NCBI GenBank assembly: GCA_023957375.1
Contig: JAMLHB010000002.1
Coordinates: 496,001 to 560,000, forward strand
Source: Flavobacteriales bacterium
GTDB lineage: Bacteria > Bacteroidota > Bacteroidia > Flavobacteriales_F > PHOS-HE28
Reading direction: 5' to 3'
DNA: 64,000 nucleotides
In this document: one piece after another, positions 43,863-52,332 of the stretch
How positions within the stretch are numbered: position 1 is the stretch's first letter
How the letters are laid out: each line of letters begins with the position of its first letter
The notes under the pieces: model-generated
The model's input: only the letters and a program-made list of their open reading frames with translations
Told to the model about the DNA's origin: nothing
The model's database searches: none
Program-made: the position numbers and the translations under genes

Positions 43863-44768
43863 ATGAAAGTCCTTCTTCCTGCTGCCGGGGCGTTGGCCGT
43901 GTTGCTGCTTTCCGCCTGCGGTAGCGGCGGGGCTGGCGGAGCACCTTCGGCTCCGGATGTACTGCTTGTCGGGGAGATGCGCATCAGCTCCGGCGACACC
44001 ATCTTCATGCCCTGTGGCACGCAACGCAGGTTGCGCATCACCGGCCCCGGCCTGGACAGCTTGGCACGGCGCTACACGTGGCTCCAAACAGGGCCCGGCC
44101 AATGGATCAAGGCCTGGTGCAACGGCCACCTCACGGCGGTGCCGGGCAGTGCGGACAGCTTGCTGGTGGCGGCCTCCTACGTACACATGGACGCCGCCGT
44201 GCACTGCCCGCCGGTCCCGTTGGACACGCTTGCAGGTCGTTACGTGGCCCGGGCGGCCATGCCTGGAGGTGAGCACCTGGAGCAACTGGACCTGCTGCGG
44301 GGCGGCGATGCCGTGATCACCACCACCATGCCCGGCGTGGATGCCGAGGTGGACGGAACCTGGGGTTTGAACAGCGACGGGCAACTGATCTTCGAGGAAG
44401 CCGGGAAGAAATTTGCATTCCGTTACACCCTGAATGACGGCGGTTTGGTGCGCCATTTGCCCAACGGCCGAACCGTGGAATATGTGCGGACCGGACCCCC
44501 GGAGCGCTTGTCCGGCGCATTCGGACGTACCGCACGGTGGCTGGCTGCCGTAAGCAATGCGCACGGCCGTGGCATGCAAGCCGGTGAACTCCGCCCCACG
44601 ATGCGCTTGGACAGCCTGTTCCCCGATCCGGCAACGCGCGATGCCTTGCGGAAGTCGGCCAGGGATACGCTGGCCATGGACGAACAACACCTGAACGCCG
44701 CGTGGCACGATGCGGCAACCGTGCGGGATGTCGTGCAATTGATGCGCGGCCGTACCCGCTTCCGGTGA
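43863..44768 (+). CDS. Lipoprotein with NlpE-like domains
   Basis: A 301-residue lipoprotein with lipobox LLSAC (Cys19). The N-terminal region reads MRISSGDTIFMPCGTQRRLRITGP. The central part LDTLAGRYVARAAMPGGEHLEQLDLLRGGDAVITTTMPG resembles the 'G-x-Y-x-g-x-l-P-c-a-d-C' barrel of NlpE, though the CxxC is missing. WGLNSDGQLIFEEAGKKFAFRY adds the second strand set. NlpE proteins sense surface contact or copper stress at the outer membrane; that role here is inference. ATG follows GATCTTTG at 43852-43859, a near-match to the -7 element. Confidence 0.7.
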   Translation: MKVLLPAAGALAVLLLSACGSGGAGGAPSAPDVLLVGEMRISSGDTIFMPCGTQRRLRITGPGLDSLARRYTWLQTGPGQWIKAWCNGHLTAVPGSADSLLVAASYVHMDAAVHCPPVPLDTLAGRYVARAAMPGGEHLEQLDLLRGGDAVITTTMPGVDAEVDGTWGLNSDGQLIFEEAGKKFAFRYTLNDGGLVRHLPNGRTVEYVRTGPPERLSGAFGRTARWLAAVSNAHGRGMQAGELRPTMRLDSLFPDPATRDALRKSARDTLAMDEQHLNAAWHDAATVRDVVQLMRGRTRFR

Positions 44769-44904
44769 ACGCCCCGCACCGGCCCCATCGGCAACCGCCG
44801 AGGACAGGCATGCCCATGGCACCCTTATCAATGCCTTCCAGGACTATCGTCGATCGGCCCCTGCCGAGTATCTTCGCGGCCCGTTTCGGCGGGCAATTGG
44901 AGCT

Positions 44905-44978
44905 GGCCCCGTAGTTCAATTGGATAGAATGACAGATTCCGGTTCTGTTGGTTGGAGGTTCGAATCCTCCCGGGGTCA
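44905..44978 (+). tRNA. tRNA-Arg (anticodon CCG)
   Basis: A 74-nt cloverleaf. Acceptor GGCCCCG pairs with CGGGGTC (one G-T pair), and the D arm holds AGTTCAATTGGATAGAAT. Anticodon stem ACAGA/TCTGT holds TTCCGGT with anticodon CCG. The T arm is GGAGG-TTCGAAT-CCTCC. Discriminator A; no encoded CCA. Confidence 0.93.
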
Positions 44979-44985
44979 CTGAGGG

Positions 44986-45179
44986 AAGGGAGGTCGAAAG
45001 GCCTCCTTTTTTCTTTTACCACGGATGGACACTGATGAACACGGATGCTGTGTGGCGAGACCCTTGGGGAGTAGTTCGTAGTTTGTGGGGCATCGGGCAA
45101 ACGGACTCGTGGCAAGTGGTCCGGATCGGCTGGTCCGTGAATGCACTACGCCTGACAACCGAAAACGGCCAACAGGACT
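44986..45179. repeat. ~190-bp direct repeat, copy 1
   Basis: It begins with the terminator hairpin, passes through the CCACGGATGGACACTGATGA element and GCTGTGTGGCGAGACCCTT, and ends near CGCCTGACAACCGAAAACGG. The second copy lies 404 bp further on. No gene is visible between 44979 and 45633; the segment between the copies holds a small hairpin, CTCGGC-ACA-GCCGAG (45369-45383). Confidence 0.85.
44990..45014 (+). terminator. Terminator of tRNA-Arg, inside direct repeat 1
   Basis: GGAGG and CCTCC arms around TCGAAAGG are followed by TTTTTTC. The same structure recurs at 45393-45418 in the second repeat. Confidence 0.7.
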
Positions 45180-45389
45180 TCCACTCAAATTGGATCAAGG
45201 TCAAAAGAAGCACCCGATCTCGGCGCTCCGCTTTAGCAGTAATTTCAATAATCTGCCGAGTGCCCGGCTCTTGATCCGCCTCCGGCGGGTTCCAGCAACT
45301 TGAAGCATGTATCTGAATGATGTACGCGCAGGCAAGTGGAATTCGGCCAGAGACCGCCGAAGAAAAGGCACTCGGCACAGCCGAGCGCC

Positions 45390-45587
45390 ATGAAGGAGGT
45401 CGCGAGGCCTCCTTTTTTCTTTCACCACGGACGGACACTGATGAACACGGATGCTGTGTGGCGAGACCCTTAGGGAGTAGTTCGTAGTTCGTAGGGCATA
45501 GGGCGCACGGACTTGTGGTGAGTGACCCGGATCCGCATGGCCGTGAATGCACTACGCCTGACAACCGAAAGCGGACAACCGGACGCC
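45390..45587. repeat. ~190-bp direct repeat, copy 2
   Basis: It repeats the order of copy 1 with about one substitution per ten bases: terminator hairpin, CCACGGACGGACACTGATGA, GCTGTGTGGCGAGACCCTT, then CGCCTGACAACCGAAAGCGG. It ends about 45 bp before the S4-domain gene, so that gene's promoter may lie in or next to the repeat. Confidence 0.85.
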
Positions 45588-45633
45588 CCCGCAGATGGAG
45601 CCGGGTTTGCAATGCAGGCCCCAACTTCGCCCC

Positions 45634-45999
45634 ATGCGCTTGGACAAATTCCTCTGGTGCGTGCGCTTGTGCAAAACCCGCAGCGTGGCCGTGGACGCAT
45701 GCAAGCGTGGCCATGTGCAAGTGAATGAACACGTAGCCAAGGCCAGCGCCGAAGTGAAGGAGGGCGACCACATCGCCGTGCGCCAAGCACCGATCTGGCG
45801 GAAGTTTGAAGTGGTGCAAATGCCTGCTTCCCGCGTGGGCGCCAAGCTGGTCCCGGAGCTGATCAAGGACGTGACTCCTTGGGAAGACCTGGAGAAGCAG
45901 GAGATTGCACGAAAGGTGCGCACGGCCAGCCGCGAGCCGGGAGCAGGGCGCCCCACCAAGCGCGACAGGAGGGACTTGGAGCGGTTCCAAGGGGAGTAG
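45634..45999 (+). CDS. S4-domain RNA-binding protein, Hsp15-like
   Basis: A 121-residue protein opening MRLDKFLWCVRLCKTRSVAVDACKRG, the canonical S4 RNA-binding helix pair, followed by HVQVNE... and EGDHIAVRQ. The C-terminus is basic (GRPTKRDRRDLERFQGE). This matches Hsp15/YrfH-type proteins, which bind stalled 50S subunits with nascent peptidyl-tRNA. Size and layout are normal for the family. The ATG at 45634 is required by the S4 start; the frame is open a little further upstream. Confidence 0.9.
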   Translation: MRLDKFLWCVRLCKTRSVAVDACKRGHVQVNEHVAKASAEVKEGDHIAVRQAPIWRKFEVVQMPASRVGAKLVPELIKDVTPWEDLEKQEIARKVRTASREPGAGRPTKRDRRDLERFQGE

Positions 46000-46130
46000 C
46001 TCGGTGGCCCATTCTCTACGAACTACATCCTGCGCCCTTGCTCGCAAGTGATCCAGTACCAACGTTCACATCAATAGGCAGGACCTGTCGGAACCGCACC
46101 AACTACCTTCAGCCCGCAGATCATCACTCC

Positions 46131-46484
46131 ATGAAGCTCCTCATCCGCATCCTGCTCTCCACCATCGCCGTGCTGGTGGCAGATCTGCTGCTATCCGGCG
46201 TGCATGCGCCCGACTTCAAAACGGGCCTGCTGGTGGCCGTGGTGCTGGGCTTGCTCAACGCCGTACTGCGCCCACTGCTGATCCTGTTCACCCTGCCGGT
46301 CACCGTGCTCACCCTCGGCCTGTTCGTGCTGGTGATCAATGCGGCCATGGTGCTGCTGGCGGCGCGCATCGTGCCCGGCTTTATGGTGGATGGATTTTGG
46401 TGGGCCCTGGCCTTCAGCGTGGTGATGTGGGCGGTGCAGAGCGTGCTGCTGGCTTTGGATGGGGGCGATCAACGCCAAGAGTGA
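46131..46484 (+). CDS. Four-helix membrane protein, YvlD/'phage holin 4' family
   Basis: A 117-residue protein that is almost all hydrophobic, with four predicted helices (about 4-24, 30-48, 55-80, 88-110). The pattern LNAVLRPLLILFTLPVTVLTLGLFVLVINAAMV, with N-x-x-x-R-P and L-P-x-T-x-x-T-x-G-L-F, defines the PF04020/YvlD family. Despite the label 'phage holin', members are widespread chromosomal proteins of unknown function. There are no phage genes nearby. Confidence 0.88.
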   Translation: MKLLIRILLSTIAVLVADLLLSGVHAPDFKTGLLVAVVLGLLNAVLRPLLILFTLPVTVLTLGLFVLVINAAMVLLAARIVPGFMVDGFWWALAFSVVMWAVQSVLLALDGGDQRQE

Positions 46485-46521
46485 GGAAGAGAGGAAGAGA
46501 GGAAGAGAGGAAGAGAGGAAG
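46483..46521. repeat. Short tandem repeat (GAGGAAGA-type, ~10 bp unit)
   Basis: About four units of GAGGAAGAGA follow the stop of the YvlD-like gene. A polypyrimidine stretch, CACTTCTTCACTTCATTTCC, comes 20 bp later, making a purine/pyrimidine mirror like the one at 25226-25330. Confidence 0.75.
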
Positions 46522-46583
46522 TGAACCGCACGCTCATCACTTCTTCACTTCATTTCCTCGTCACGGCATTTGCCTGATTCAAC

Positions 46584-47381
46584 CTACCTCCCATCCAACA
46601 TCCTGCCGATCCCGCCCAGAATACTTCCCTCCCCTTGGCTCTTTCCGCCATGCGCAGGTGCCGAAGCGATGATGTTGTCCGCCAGGCGGCTGAAGGGCAG
46701 CGATTGGATCCACACATGGCCGGGCCCGCGCAGCGTGGCGAAGAACAGGCCCTCTCCGCCGAAGAGCGTGTTGCGGATGCCGCCCACGAATTGGATGTCG
46801 TAGTCCACGCCGGCGGTCATGCCCATGAGGCAGCCGGTATCCACACGCAGCACCTCGCCGGGCTGCAGGTCGCGCTGTATCAGCGTACCGCCCGCATTCA
46901 CGTACACCATGCCGTCGCCCTCCAGGCTTTGCATGATGAAGCCCTCGCCGCCGAAGAGGCCCGTGCCGATCCGCTTGTTGAACGCGATGCCGATGTTCAC
47001 GCCCTTGGCCGCACAGAGGAAGGAGTTCTTCTGCACCACCAGCCTGCCTCCGTATTCACGCAGGTCCAGCGCCAGGATCTTCCCCGGCATGGCCGAGGCG
47101 AACCAGGCCGTCTTGCGTCCGGTGGTGCGGTTGGTGTAGGTGGTCATGAACAGGCTTTCGCCGGTGAGCACCCGCTTGCCCGCGCTGAGCATCTTGTCCA
47201 TGAAGCTCTGCGTCTGCCCGCGCCCGTCGCCGAAGATGGTCTCCATCACGATGCCGTCGTCCAGCATCATCATGGTGCCGGCCTCGGCCACCACGGTTTC
47301 CTCCGGGTCCAGGGTGATCTCCACGCATTGGATGTCGTCGCCCAGGATGCGGTGGTCCAGTTCGTGTGCGGTGCGGGTCAT
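46584..47381 (-). CDS. TIGR00266/AIM24 family protein
   Basis: A 265-residue beta-rich protein. Markers are HRILGDDIQCVEITLDPEETVVAEAGTMMMLD at the N-terminus, GESLFMTTYTNRT, FGGEGFIMQSLEGDGMVYVNAGG, and IRNTLFGGEGLFFATLRGPGHVWIQSLPFSRLAD near the end. These define the TIGR00266 family (AIM24 relatives), a tryptophan-RNA-binding-attenuator-like trimeric fold of unknown role. The glycine-rich tail GGIGRMLDGR is typical. The ATG at 47381 is the family start; no signal peptide. No neighbours hint at a partner. Confidence 0.9.
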   Translation of the reverse strand: MTRTAHELDHRILGDDIQCVEITLDPEETVVAEAGTMMMLDDGIVMETIFGDGRGQTQSFMDKMLSAGKRVLTGESLFMTTYTNRTTGRKTAWFASAMPGKILALDLREYGGRLVVQKNSFLCAAKGVNIGIAFNKRIGTGLFGGEGFIMQSLEGDGMVYVNAGGTLIQRDLQPGEVLRVDTGCLMGMTAGVDYDIQFVGGIRNTLFGGEGLFFATLRGPGHVWIQSLPFSRLADNIIASAPAHGGKSQGEGSILGGIGRMLDGR

Positions 47382-47592
47382 GGCGGTTGGCTTATTTGGT
47401 CCCTGCAAAGTTGGCTGCTTGGACCGGAATGGCATCCGTTCCCACGGCCTTTCATCCGGAACAGGGTCCTATCCCCACAATGGTGCAAGTATGCTCCACT
47501 CTTGCACAACTACCGCGAAAGTGATGAAGTGTGCATGGCCTTCCACGAACTTGTAGCGTCCGCTCAGGGTGGTGAAAGTAGTGGCTATTTGA

Positions 47593-47622
47593 AGACGCTA
47601 GCGTGGACGCTCGCGTTAGTCT
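47593..47622. repeat. REP-like palindrome, extended copy
   Basis: AGACGCTAGCGTGGACGCTC continues into GCGTTAGTCT to give a 30-bp hairpin around the common core GCGTGGACGC. It lies 26 bp from the stop of the next lipoprotein gene. The rest of 47382-47647 shows no gene. Confidence 0.75.
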
Positions 47623-47647
47623 AGTTAACCAGAAAGTCACATCCGCA

Positions 47648-48298
47648 TCATGGCTCGCGGATAATATCCACCTTGGTAAGGCTTGTGAGTATTTCCCATA
47701 ATTGCTCCTGATTCTCGGCTATTTTGATCAGGCCGCGTTTACCTGTCACATGATTCATGAAGCCTACAACAGTTCCCTCGTTCAGATCGAAACTAGCGGG
47801 GTTGTACGATTGTCGACCACCAACGCACGTTCCGGTGGGGAAAATCGAGTGCGGTGCCGGATAGACCGAAGCGGTATTGCTGAAGTAAGTTCCGATAAGT
47901 GCGGCATTGCTCTTCGCATCCGTGAATTGTGAGGCAGTAAGCGTTGTAGCAAATAGTTCGGTGGAATCCGCGACGGACAACCACGGTTGGTTGTACTGAT
48001 TCCAGTACCATACTTGAGACCGCGTTAACGGAGCAAGAAATCCGACCGCTGAGTAGTCTCCAGTGTAGATGAAAGTGATGTCGATATCCGCAGCCATGGG
48101 TTGGGCCTCGGCAGCTGTTACAGGCTGTGTCATACCGTTCGTGGTGGAGAAGTAGGCATTCGTGGAAGTGAACGTAATATTAGAAAATGCCAGGGCCGCA
48201 GAACTGCTAGGTGCAGGCGTCGAAGGAGGTTCCGGGTCTTCGCTGTTGCAACTACTCAAGGCGATGCCGCCTAAAAGGATGTAGGAAAGGAAACGCAT
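47648..48298 (-). CDS. Lipoprotein of unknown function
   Basis: A 216-residue lipoprotein with lipobox ALSSC (Cys17), followed by a Pro/Ser linker (EDPEPPSTPAPSSSAA). Then comes a beta-rich domain containing IDITFIYTGDYSAVGFLAP and NEGTVVGFMNHVTGKRGLIKI. The latter resembles segments of Bacteroidota lipoproteins that bind or present surface material, but no family is assigned. Base composition is a little AT-richer than the neighbours, so it may be recently acquired. It is bracketed by two REP-like palindromes. Confidence 0.7.
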   Translation of the reverse strand: MRFLSYILLGGIALSSCNSEDPEPPSTPAPSSSAALAFSNITFTSTNAYFSTTNGMTQPVTAAEAQPMAADIDITFIYTGDYSAVGFLAPLTRSQVWYWNQYNQPWLSVADSTELFATTLTASQFTDAKSNAALIGTYFSNTASVYPAPHSIFPTGTCVGGRQSYNPASFDLNEGTVVGFMNHVTGKRGLIKIAENQEQLWEILTSLTKVDIIREP

Positions 48299-48353
48299 GT
48301 AATGATGATTTTTGCAAATGTACATCTCGTGTCCTAATTCCCAACTCGAACGC

Positions 48354-48460
48354 CCATCAATGGTGCGAGCATCCACGCTCGTGCCGCATTCCCATCTACG
48401 CCACATCGCATTCAAAGCCCAATTGCGAATTCTCACTGCTCCATTGGTAATCCGTTTCAT
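48354..48460 (-). repeat. Third, diverged copy of the 149-bp intergenic repeat
   Basis: Reading the minus strand, GGAGCAGTGAGAATTCGCAA then TTGGGC-TTTGAATGCGATGTGG and GGCACGAGCGTGGATGCTCG follow the same order as the tandem pair at 482-774, with substitutions. It lies between the lipoprotein start and the E1 gene. Confidence 0.8.
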
Positions 48461-48567
48461 CCTTCTTAAGATGGCATGGGATTGGACACTCCTGCCAGAG
48501 TATGCGTGCGCAGCCGAAACGCCCCATCCCAAGGCGACCTACCTTAGCGGCTTCTGCAAAAGCGCCT

Positions 48568-50667
48568 ATGCCAGCCATTTCCACACGCACCAAGAACGAC
48601 GCATCCGCCCTCGGCCAGGATACCCTGCTCAAAGCTTGGGAGCTGATGTGCACCGCCAAGGCGATGACGGACCTCTACGAGGAGCACTTCAAGTTCACCA
48701 GCAAGTACGTACATGCCACCAGCCGCGGCCACGAGGCCATCCAACTGGCGCTGGGCCTGCAACTGAAGCCACATGACTTCGTGGCTCCCTACTACCGCGA
48801 TGACAGCATATTACTGGGCATCGGCATGCGGCCCTACGAGCTGATGCTGCAACTGATGGCCAAGCGCGACGACCCCTTCAGCGGCGGACGTTCGTACTAC
48901 TGCCATCCCAGCCTGCGACGGGACGACATGCCCAAGATCCCGCACCAGAGCAGCGCCACCGGCATGCAGGCCATTCCCACCACGGGCGTGGCCTTGGGCG
49001 TGCAGTACAAGGAAAAGATGGGCATTGATAAAAGCTACGGTGCCGACAAGCCCGTGGTGGTCTGCTCCATCGGCGATGCCGCCATGACCGAGGGCGAGGT
49101 AAGCGAGGCGCTGCACATGGCCGTCTTGAAGCAACTGCCCATCATCTTTCTGGTGCAGGACAACGAGTGGGACATCAGTGCCACGGCGGAAGAGATCCGC
49201 GCCAACGACGCCAGCTACTATGCCCGCGGTTTCAAAGGGCTGGAGGTACGCAGCATCGACGGTACTGATTTCCCGGTTTGCTGGAACACGCTGCACGAGG
49301 TGATCGCCACCGTGCGCAAGGAACGCAGGCCGTTCCTGGTGCATGCCAAAGTGCCCCTGCTGAACCACCACACCAGCGGCGTGCGCATGAATTTCTACCG
49401 CAGCGAGGAGAACCTCGCCGAACACCGCAAACGCGATCCGCAGCCGCGCTTCTTCCAACAATTGCTCGACCTGGGCATCCAGCACCAAGGCTTGAAAGAA
49501 CTGGAGCGCAAGGCCATCGCCCGGGTGAAGGTGGATTTTGATGAAGCCCGCCAGGCGGAAGACCCGCGCCCGGAGGATCTGTACACCCATGCGTTCGCGC
49601 CCACGCCCGTCACGGAGGAAAAAGGCGAACGCGCACCCAAGGACAAGGAACCCACGCTGATGGTGGATTGCGCGCTCTTCGCCATCCGCGAACTGATGCA
49701 GGAGGATCCGCGCTGCCTGCTCTACGGGCAGGATGTGGGCGCCCGGCTCGGCGGCGTATTCCGCGAAGCCGCCACGCTGGGCACCACCTTTGGCGACCAC
49801 CGCGTGTTCAACACGCCCATCCAGGAAGCCTTCATCGTGGGCAGCACCGTGGGCATGAGCGCCACCGGGCTGAAACCCTTCGTGGAGGTGCAGTTCGCCG
49901 ATTACATCTGGCCGGGCCTCAACCAGCTCTTCACTGAAGTGGCCCGCAGCTGCTACCTCAGCAACGGCAAGTGGCCAGTGAGCTGCGTGGTGCGCGTGCC
50001 CATCGGTGCCTACGGCAGCGGTGGCCCCTACCACAGCAGCAGCGTGGAAAGCGTGCTCTGCAACATCAAGGGCATCAAGGTGGCCTACCCCAGCAACGGC
50101 GCCGACCTCAAGGGCCTGATGAAGGCCGCCTTCCACGACCCGAACCCCGTGGTGATGCTGGAGCACAAGGGCCTCTACTGGAGCAAGATCCCCGGCACGG
50201 AAGAGGCGCGCACCATCGAACCGGCATCGGATTACATCATCCCCTTCGGCAAGGCGCGCACGGTGCTGCAGGCCGATCCCAACAAGGTTGAAAATGGCGA
50301 AGCGGCAGTGATCGTCACCTACGGCATGGGCGTGTACTGGGCAAAGACCGCCGCGAAAAAATTCCCGGGGCGCATCACCATCATCGACTTGCGCACACTG
50401 GTGCCTTGGGATGAACAAGCCGTGCTGGAGGCCGTGCGCAGCCATGGGCGCTGCTTGGTGGTCACCGAGGAAAGCATCAGCAACTCCTTCGCACAAGCCG
50501 TGGCCGGCCGCGTGAGCGACCAGTGTTTCGAGCACCTGGATGCGCCGGTGCGCTTCATCGGCGCGGCAGACATGCCAGCGATCCCGCTGAATAGCACCTT
50601 GGAAGCGGAGATGATCCCCAGCGCGGAGAAGGTGGGCAAGGTGCTGGGGGAATTGCTGGGGTATTGA
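48568..50667 (+). CDS. Fused alpha/beta 2-oxoacid dehydrogenase E1 (branched-chain type)
   Basis: A 699-residue thiamine diphosphate enzyme. Residues 1 to about 330 are the alpha subunit: FVAPYYRDDSILLGIG, then the ThDP motif GDAAMTEGEVSEALHMAVLKQLP and DNEWDIS. From about 355 the beta subunit follows: ALFAIRELMQEDPRCLLYGQDVG, VFNTPIQEAFIVGSTVGMSATG, GAYGSGGPYHSSSVES. The fused form is usual in Bacteroidota and most often oxidises branched-chain oxoacids (from Val, Leu, Ile), passing acyl groups to E2. E2 and E3 genes are not in the window. The ATG at 48568 is preferred; an earlier in-frame ATG at 48502 adds a non-conserved basic stretch. Confidence 0.92.
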   Translation: MPAISTRTKNDASALGQDTLLKAWELMCTAKAMTDLYEEHFKFTSKYVHATSRGHEAIQLALGLQLKPHDFVAPYYRDDSILLGIGMRPYELMLQLMAKRDDPFSGGRSYYCHPSLRRDDMPKIPHQSSATGMQAIPTTGVALGVQYKEKMGIDKSYGADKPVVVCSIGDAAMTEGEVSEALHMAVLKQLPIIFLVQDNEWDISATAEEIRANDASYYARGFKGLEVRSIDGTDFPVCWNTLHEVIATVRKERRPFLVHAKVPLLNHHTSGVRMNFYRSEENLAEHRKRDPQPRFFQQLLDLGIQHQGLKELERKAIARVKVDFDEARQAEDPRPEDLYTHAFAPTPVTEEKGERAPKDKEPTLMVDCALFAIRELMQEDPRCLLYGQDVGARLGGVFREAATLGTTFGDHRVFNTPIQEAFIVGSTVGMSATGLKPFVEVQFADYIWPGLNQLFTEVARSCYLSNGKWPVSCVVRVPIGAYGSGGPYHSSSVESVLCNIKGIKVAYPSNGADLKGLMKAAFHDPNPVVMLEHKGLYWSKIPGTEEARTIEPASDYIIPFGKARTVLQADPNKVENGEAAVIVTYGMGVYWAKTAAKKFPGRITIIDLRTLVPWDEQAVLEAVRSHGRCLVVTEESISNSFAQAVAGRVSDQCFEHLDAPVRFIGAADMPAIPLNSTLEAEMIPSAEKVGKVLGELLGY

Positions 50668-50789
50668 TTATGCCAATTTTGACAGAGCGCCTGATCCGCG
50701 ATGTTGATAATTGTTTATCACGCAGTGCTTCCATCCAACACTCATTGGTATGTTGTCCTGCGTTAAAGTGACGTAGAAACCGTCAACAA

Positions 50790-51098
50790 ATGAGGTTGTT
50801 GGAATTGTTTGCAGGCGGAGGTGGATTGGGGTTGGGCCTCGACCTCGCCGGGCTCAAGGCCGCTGCCGTGGTGGAATGGGACAAGTGGTGCTGCGATACC
50901 ATCCGGCACAACCAGACCTTGGGCTATCCGCTCGTGCAGCATTGGAAAGTACATCATGCGGATGCCAAGACCTTCGACTACGGGTCCCTGGGCCAAGTGG
51001 AACTCGTGTCAGGCGGCCCACCTTGCCAACCGTTTTCCTTGGGCGGAAAGCACAAGGGCTATGATGATGCGCGGGATGCCAATTCTGAAGCATTGTAA
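50790..51098 (+). pseudogene. Cytosine-5 DNA methyltransferase, 5' part only
   Basis: It encodes 102 residues. Motif I is FAGGGGLGLGLDLAG, followed by VVEWDKWCCDTI, and motif IV holds the catalytic Cys in GGPPCQPFSLGGKHKG. The frame then ends in TAA after DARDANSEAL, where a complete enzyme needs motifs VI-X and a target-recognition domain (another ~200-300 residues). No continuation is found in other frames. The fragment cannot methylate DNA. It stands just before a new cassette, whose first gene starts at its stop codon. Confidence 0.85.
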
Positions 51099-51292
51099 TG
51101 AACCCCTACACGATCATCGGGTTTTGGCCGGATTCGATGCAACGCTTCGCGACCATTATTTATGCCGACACACCAAATGAAGCTGAAAAAGAATGCTTTG
51201 ACCAACATCCCGGTGTCGCCGTTTGTGGTGTACTTCTGGGGCGACATTTGTGCGTGGATCAAGTCAAGTGCGTTACTTCGGAGGCGTGTTGA
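51098..51292 (+). CDS. Small conserved-looking protein of the inserted restriction cassette
   Basis: A 64-residue reading frame: MNPYTIIGFWPDSMQRFATI, then IYADTPNEAEKECFDQHPGVAVCGVLLGRHLCVD. The alternation of hydrophobic strands, a helix rich in Glu/Ala and a GVxxGRH turn looks like a folded alpha/beta domain rather than a random frame. I do not recognise a family with certainty. Its ATG overlaps the methyltransferase stop (TAATG), so it begins exactly where the truncated gene ends. Confidence 0.5.
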   Translation: MNPYTIIGFWPDSMQRFATIIYADTPNEAEKECFDQHPGVAVCGVLLGRHLCVDQVKCVTSEAC

Positions 51293-51313
51293 CCTTAATG
51301 GTCCGCCGAACCG

Positions 51314-52327
51314 ATGAGTCGAGAGGTTAGCGCCTTCAAAGTCTCTGAGCTATACTCAAACGAAGAAGTATACCACTCCTTGGCTGTCGGTAATGCCGGT
51401 GGGGTAAGGGTAAGCATCGGCCCATCCTCTGAAGTGCGGCATATAGTGGTCTTCACCTCTATCCCAACCGCTCGTCAACTCGCCGAGAACCCCTACCACG
51501 ATCGATTGGAGGGGGATATTCTCATCTATACCGGTGCTGGTCGGGCAGGGAACCAGTCAGTTTCCGGGGCAAATGCGCGTCTTGCCCAACAACAGGCGGA
51601 AAAATTCCCCATCTACGCGTTCATTCAAATGGGCAATCGTCGGGACCGTGCCCTTGGCAACAAACGATGGGGTTTCTTGGGCCTATTACAGTACCTGCGG
51701 TGCTATCCGGAACATCAGGTTGATGCACAAGGCAAGTTGAGGAGCGTATGGGTGTTCGAGTTCCGTGTTCATTCGAGTTTTAGTGAGTTACCAACTGGTA
51801 AAGCCCATTCTGTCATGCACGACTTATTCGTAAACCACGAAGACGAGTCGAGCACAGCGGACCTTGAAGTGGTGGAACCAAGCTCCGTACAACACGACAG
51901 CAGCCAACCAGATCTCTCCCTACTGGAGCCAATCCGACGGCGCTTGCTCGGCTATGAACCCAGGCAGTTTGAGCATGTGATTCATGACATGCTTAAACAA
52001 TCGGGGTTCGACCAGGTTGAGGTAACCAGGTACAGCCAAGACGGGGGAATTGATATAAACGCCAGGCCGGGTCCGACCGCTTGGCCCCTTCGGCACCTCC
52101 TGATCCAACTCCAAGCAAAACGGTGGCTTCATACCGTAGGCAGAAAAGAAGTCGCTGAACTAAGGGGTAGCTTACAGCCTCACGCATCGGGCTGCATCGT
52201 AACGACCAGCCACTTCTCCCGTGCTGCGCTCATCGAATCGACCGTACCAGGCAAAATCCCCATAACAGCGATTGATGGAATTGAACTGGCCAACATTATC
52301 CACACTATGAAACTCGGACTGAGGTAA
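51314..52327 (+). CDS. Probable modification-dependent restriction endonuclease (SRA-like + Mrr-type)
   Basis: A 337-residue, two-part protein. The N-terminal part holds LEGDILIYTGAGRAGNQSVSGANARL (66-90), the G-D-x-x-x-Y-T-G signature of SRA/YDG-like readers of modified cytosine. The C-terminal part is an Mrr-type PD-(D/E)XK nuclease: Glu220 in RQFEHVIHDMLKQSGF, Asp247 in GGIDINA, then IQLQAKRW with Q-x-K at 267-269, and a final GCIVTTSHFSRAA. Such enzymes cut DNA bearing modified bases. The gene lies between halves of a methylating restriction system. Codon use is less GC-rich than the flanks, indicating acquisition. Confidence 0.78.
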   Translation: MSREVSAFKVSELYSNEEVYHSLAVGNAGGVRVSIGPSSEVRHIVVFTSIPTARQLAENPYHDRLEGDILIYTGAGRAGNQSVSGANARLAQQQAEKFPIYAFIQMGNRRDRALGNKRWGFLGLLQYLRCYPEHQVDAQGKLRSVWVFEFRVHSSFSELPTGKAHSVMHDLFVNHEDESSTADLEVVEPSSVQHDSSQPDLSLLEPIRRRLLGYEPRQFEHVIHDMLKQSGFDQVEVTRYSQDGGIDINARPGPTAWPLRHLLIQLQAKRWLHTVGRKEVAELRGSLQPHASGCIVTTSHFSRAALIESTVPGKIPITAIDGIELANIIHTMKLGLR

Positions 52328-52332
52328 TTGAC

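Noticed and set aside
43488-44831. Long N-terminal extension of typA
   Set aside because: The frame stays open by chance across a divergent lipoprotein gene; TypA begins at [16 protein letters not shown].
44905-45587. tRNA-Arg with direct repeats as an attachment site of an integrated element
   Set aside because: The repeat starts after the tRNA and does not copy its 3' end. No integrase or element genes lie between the copies.
46131-46484. Prophage holin
   Set aside because: The YvlD/'holin 4' family is chromosomal and widespread, and there are no other phage genes.
48811-50535. A 574-codon minus-strand frame opposite the E1 gene
   Set aside because: The composition is that of an antisense shadow and the plus strand has intact thiamine-diphosphate motifs.
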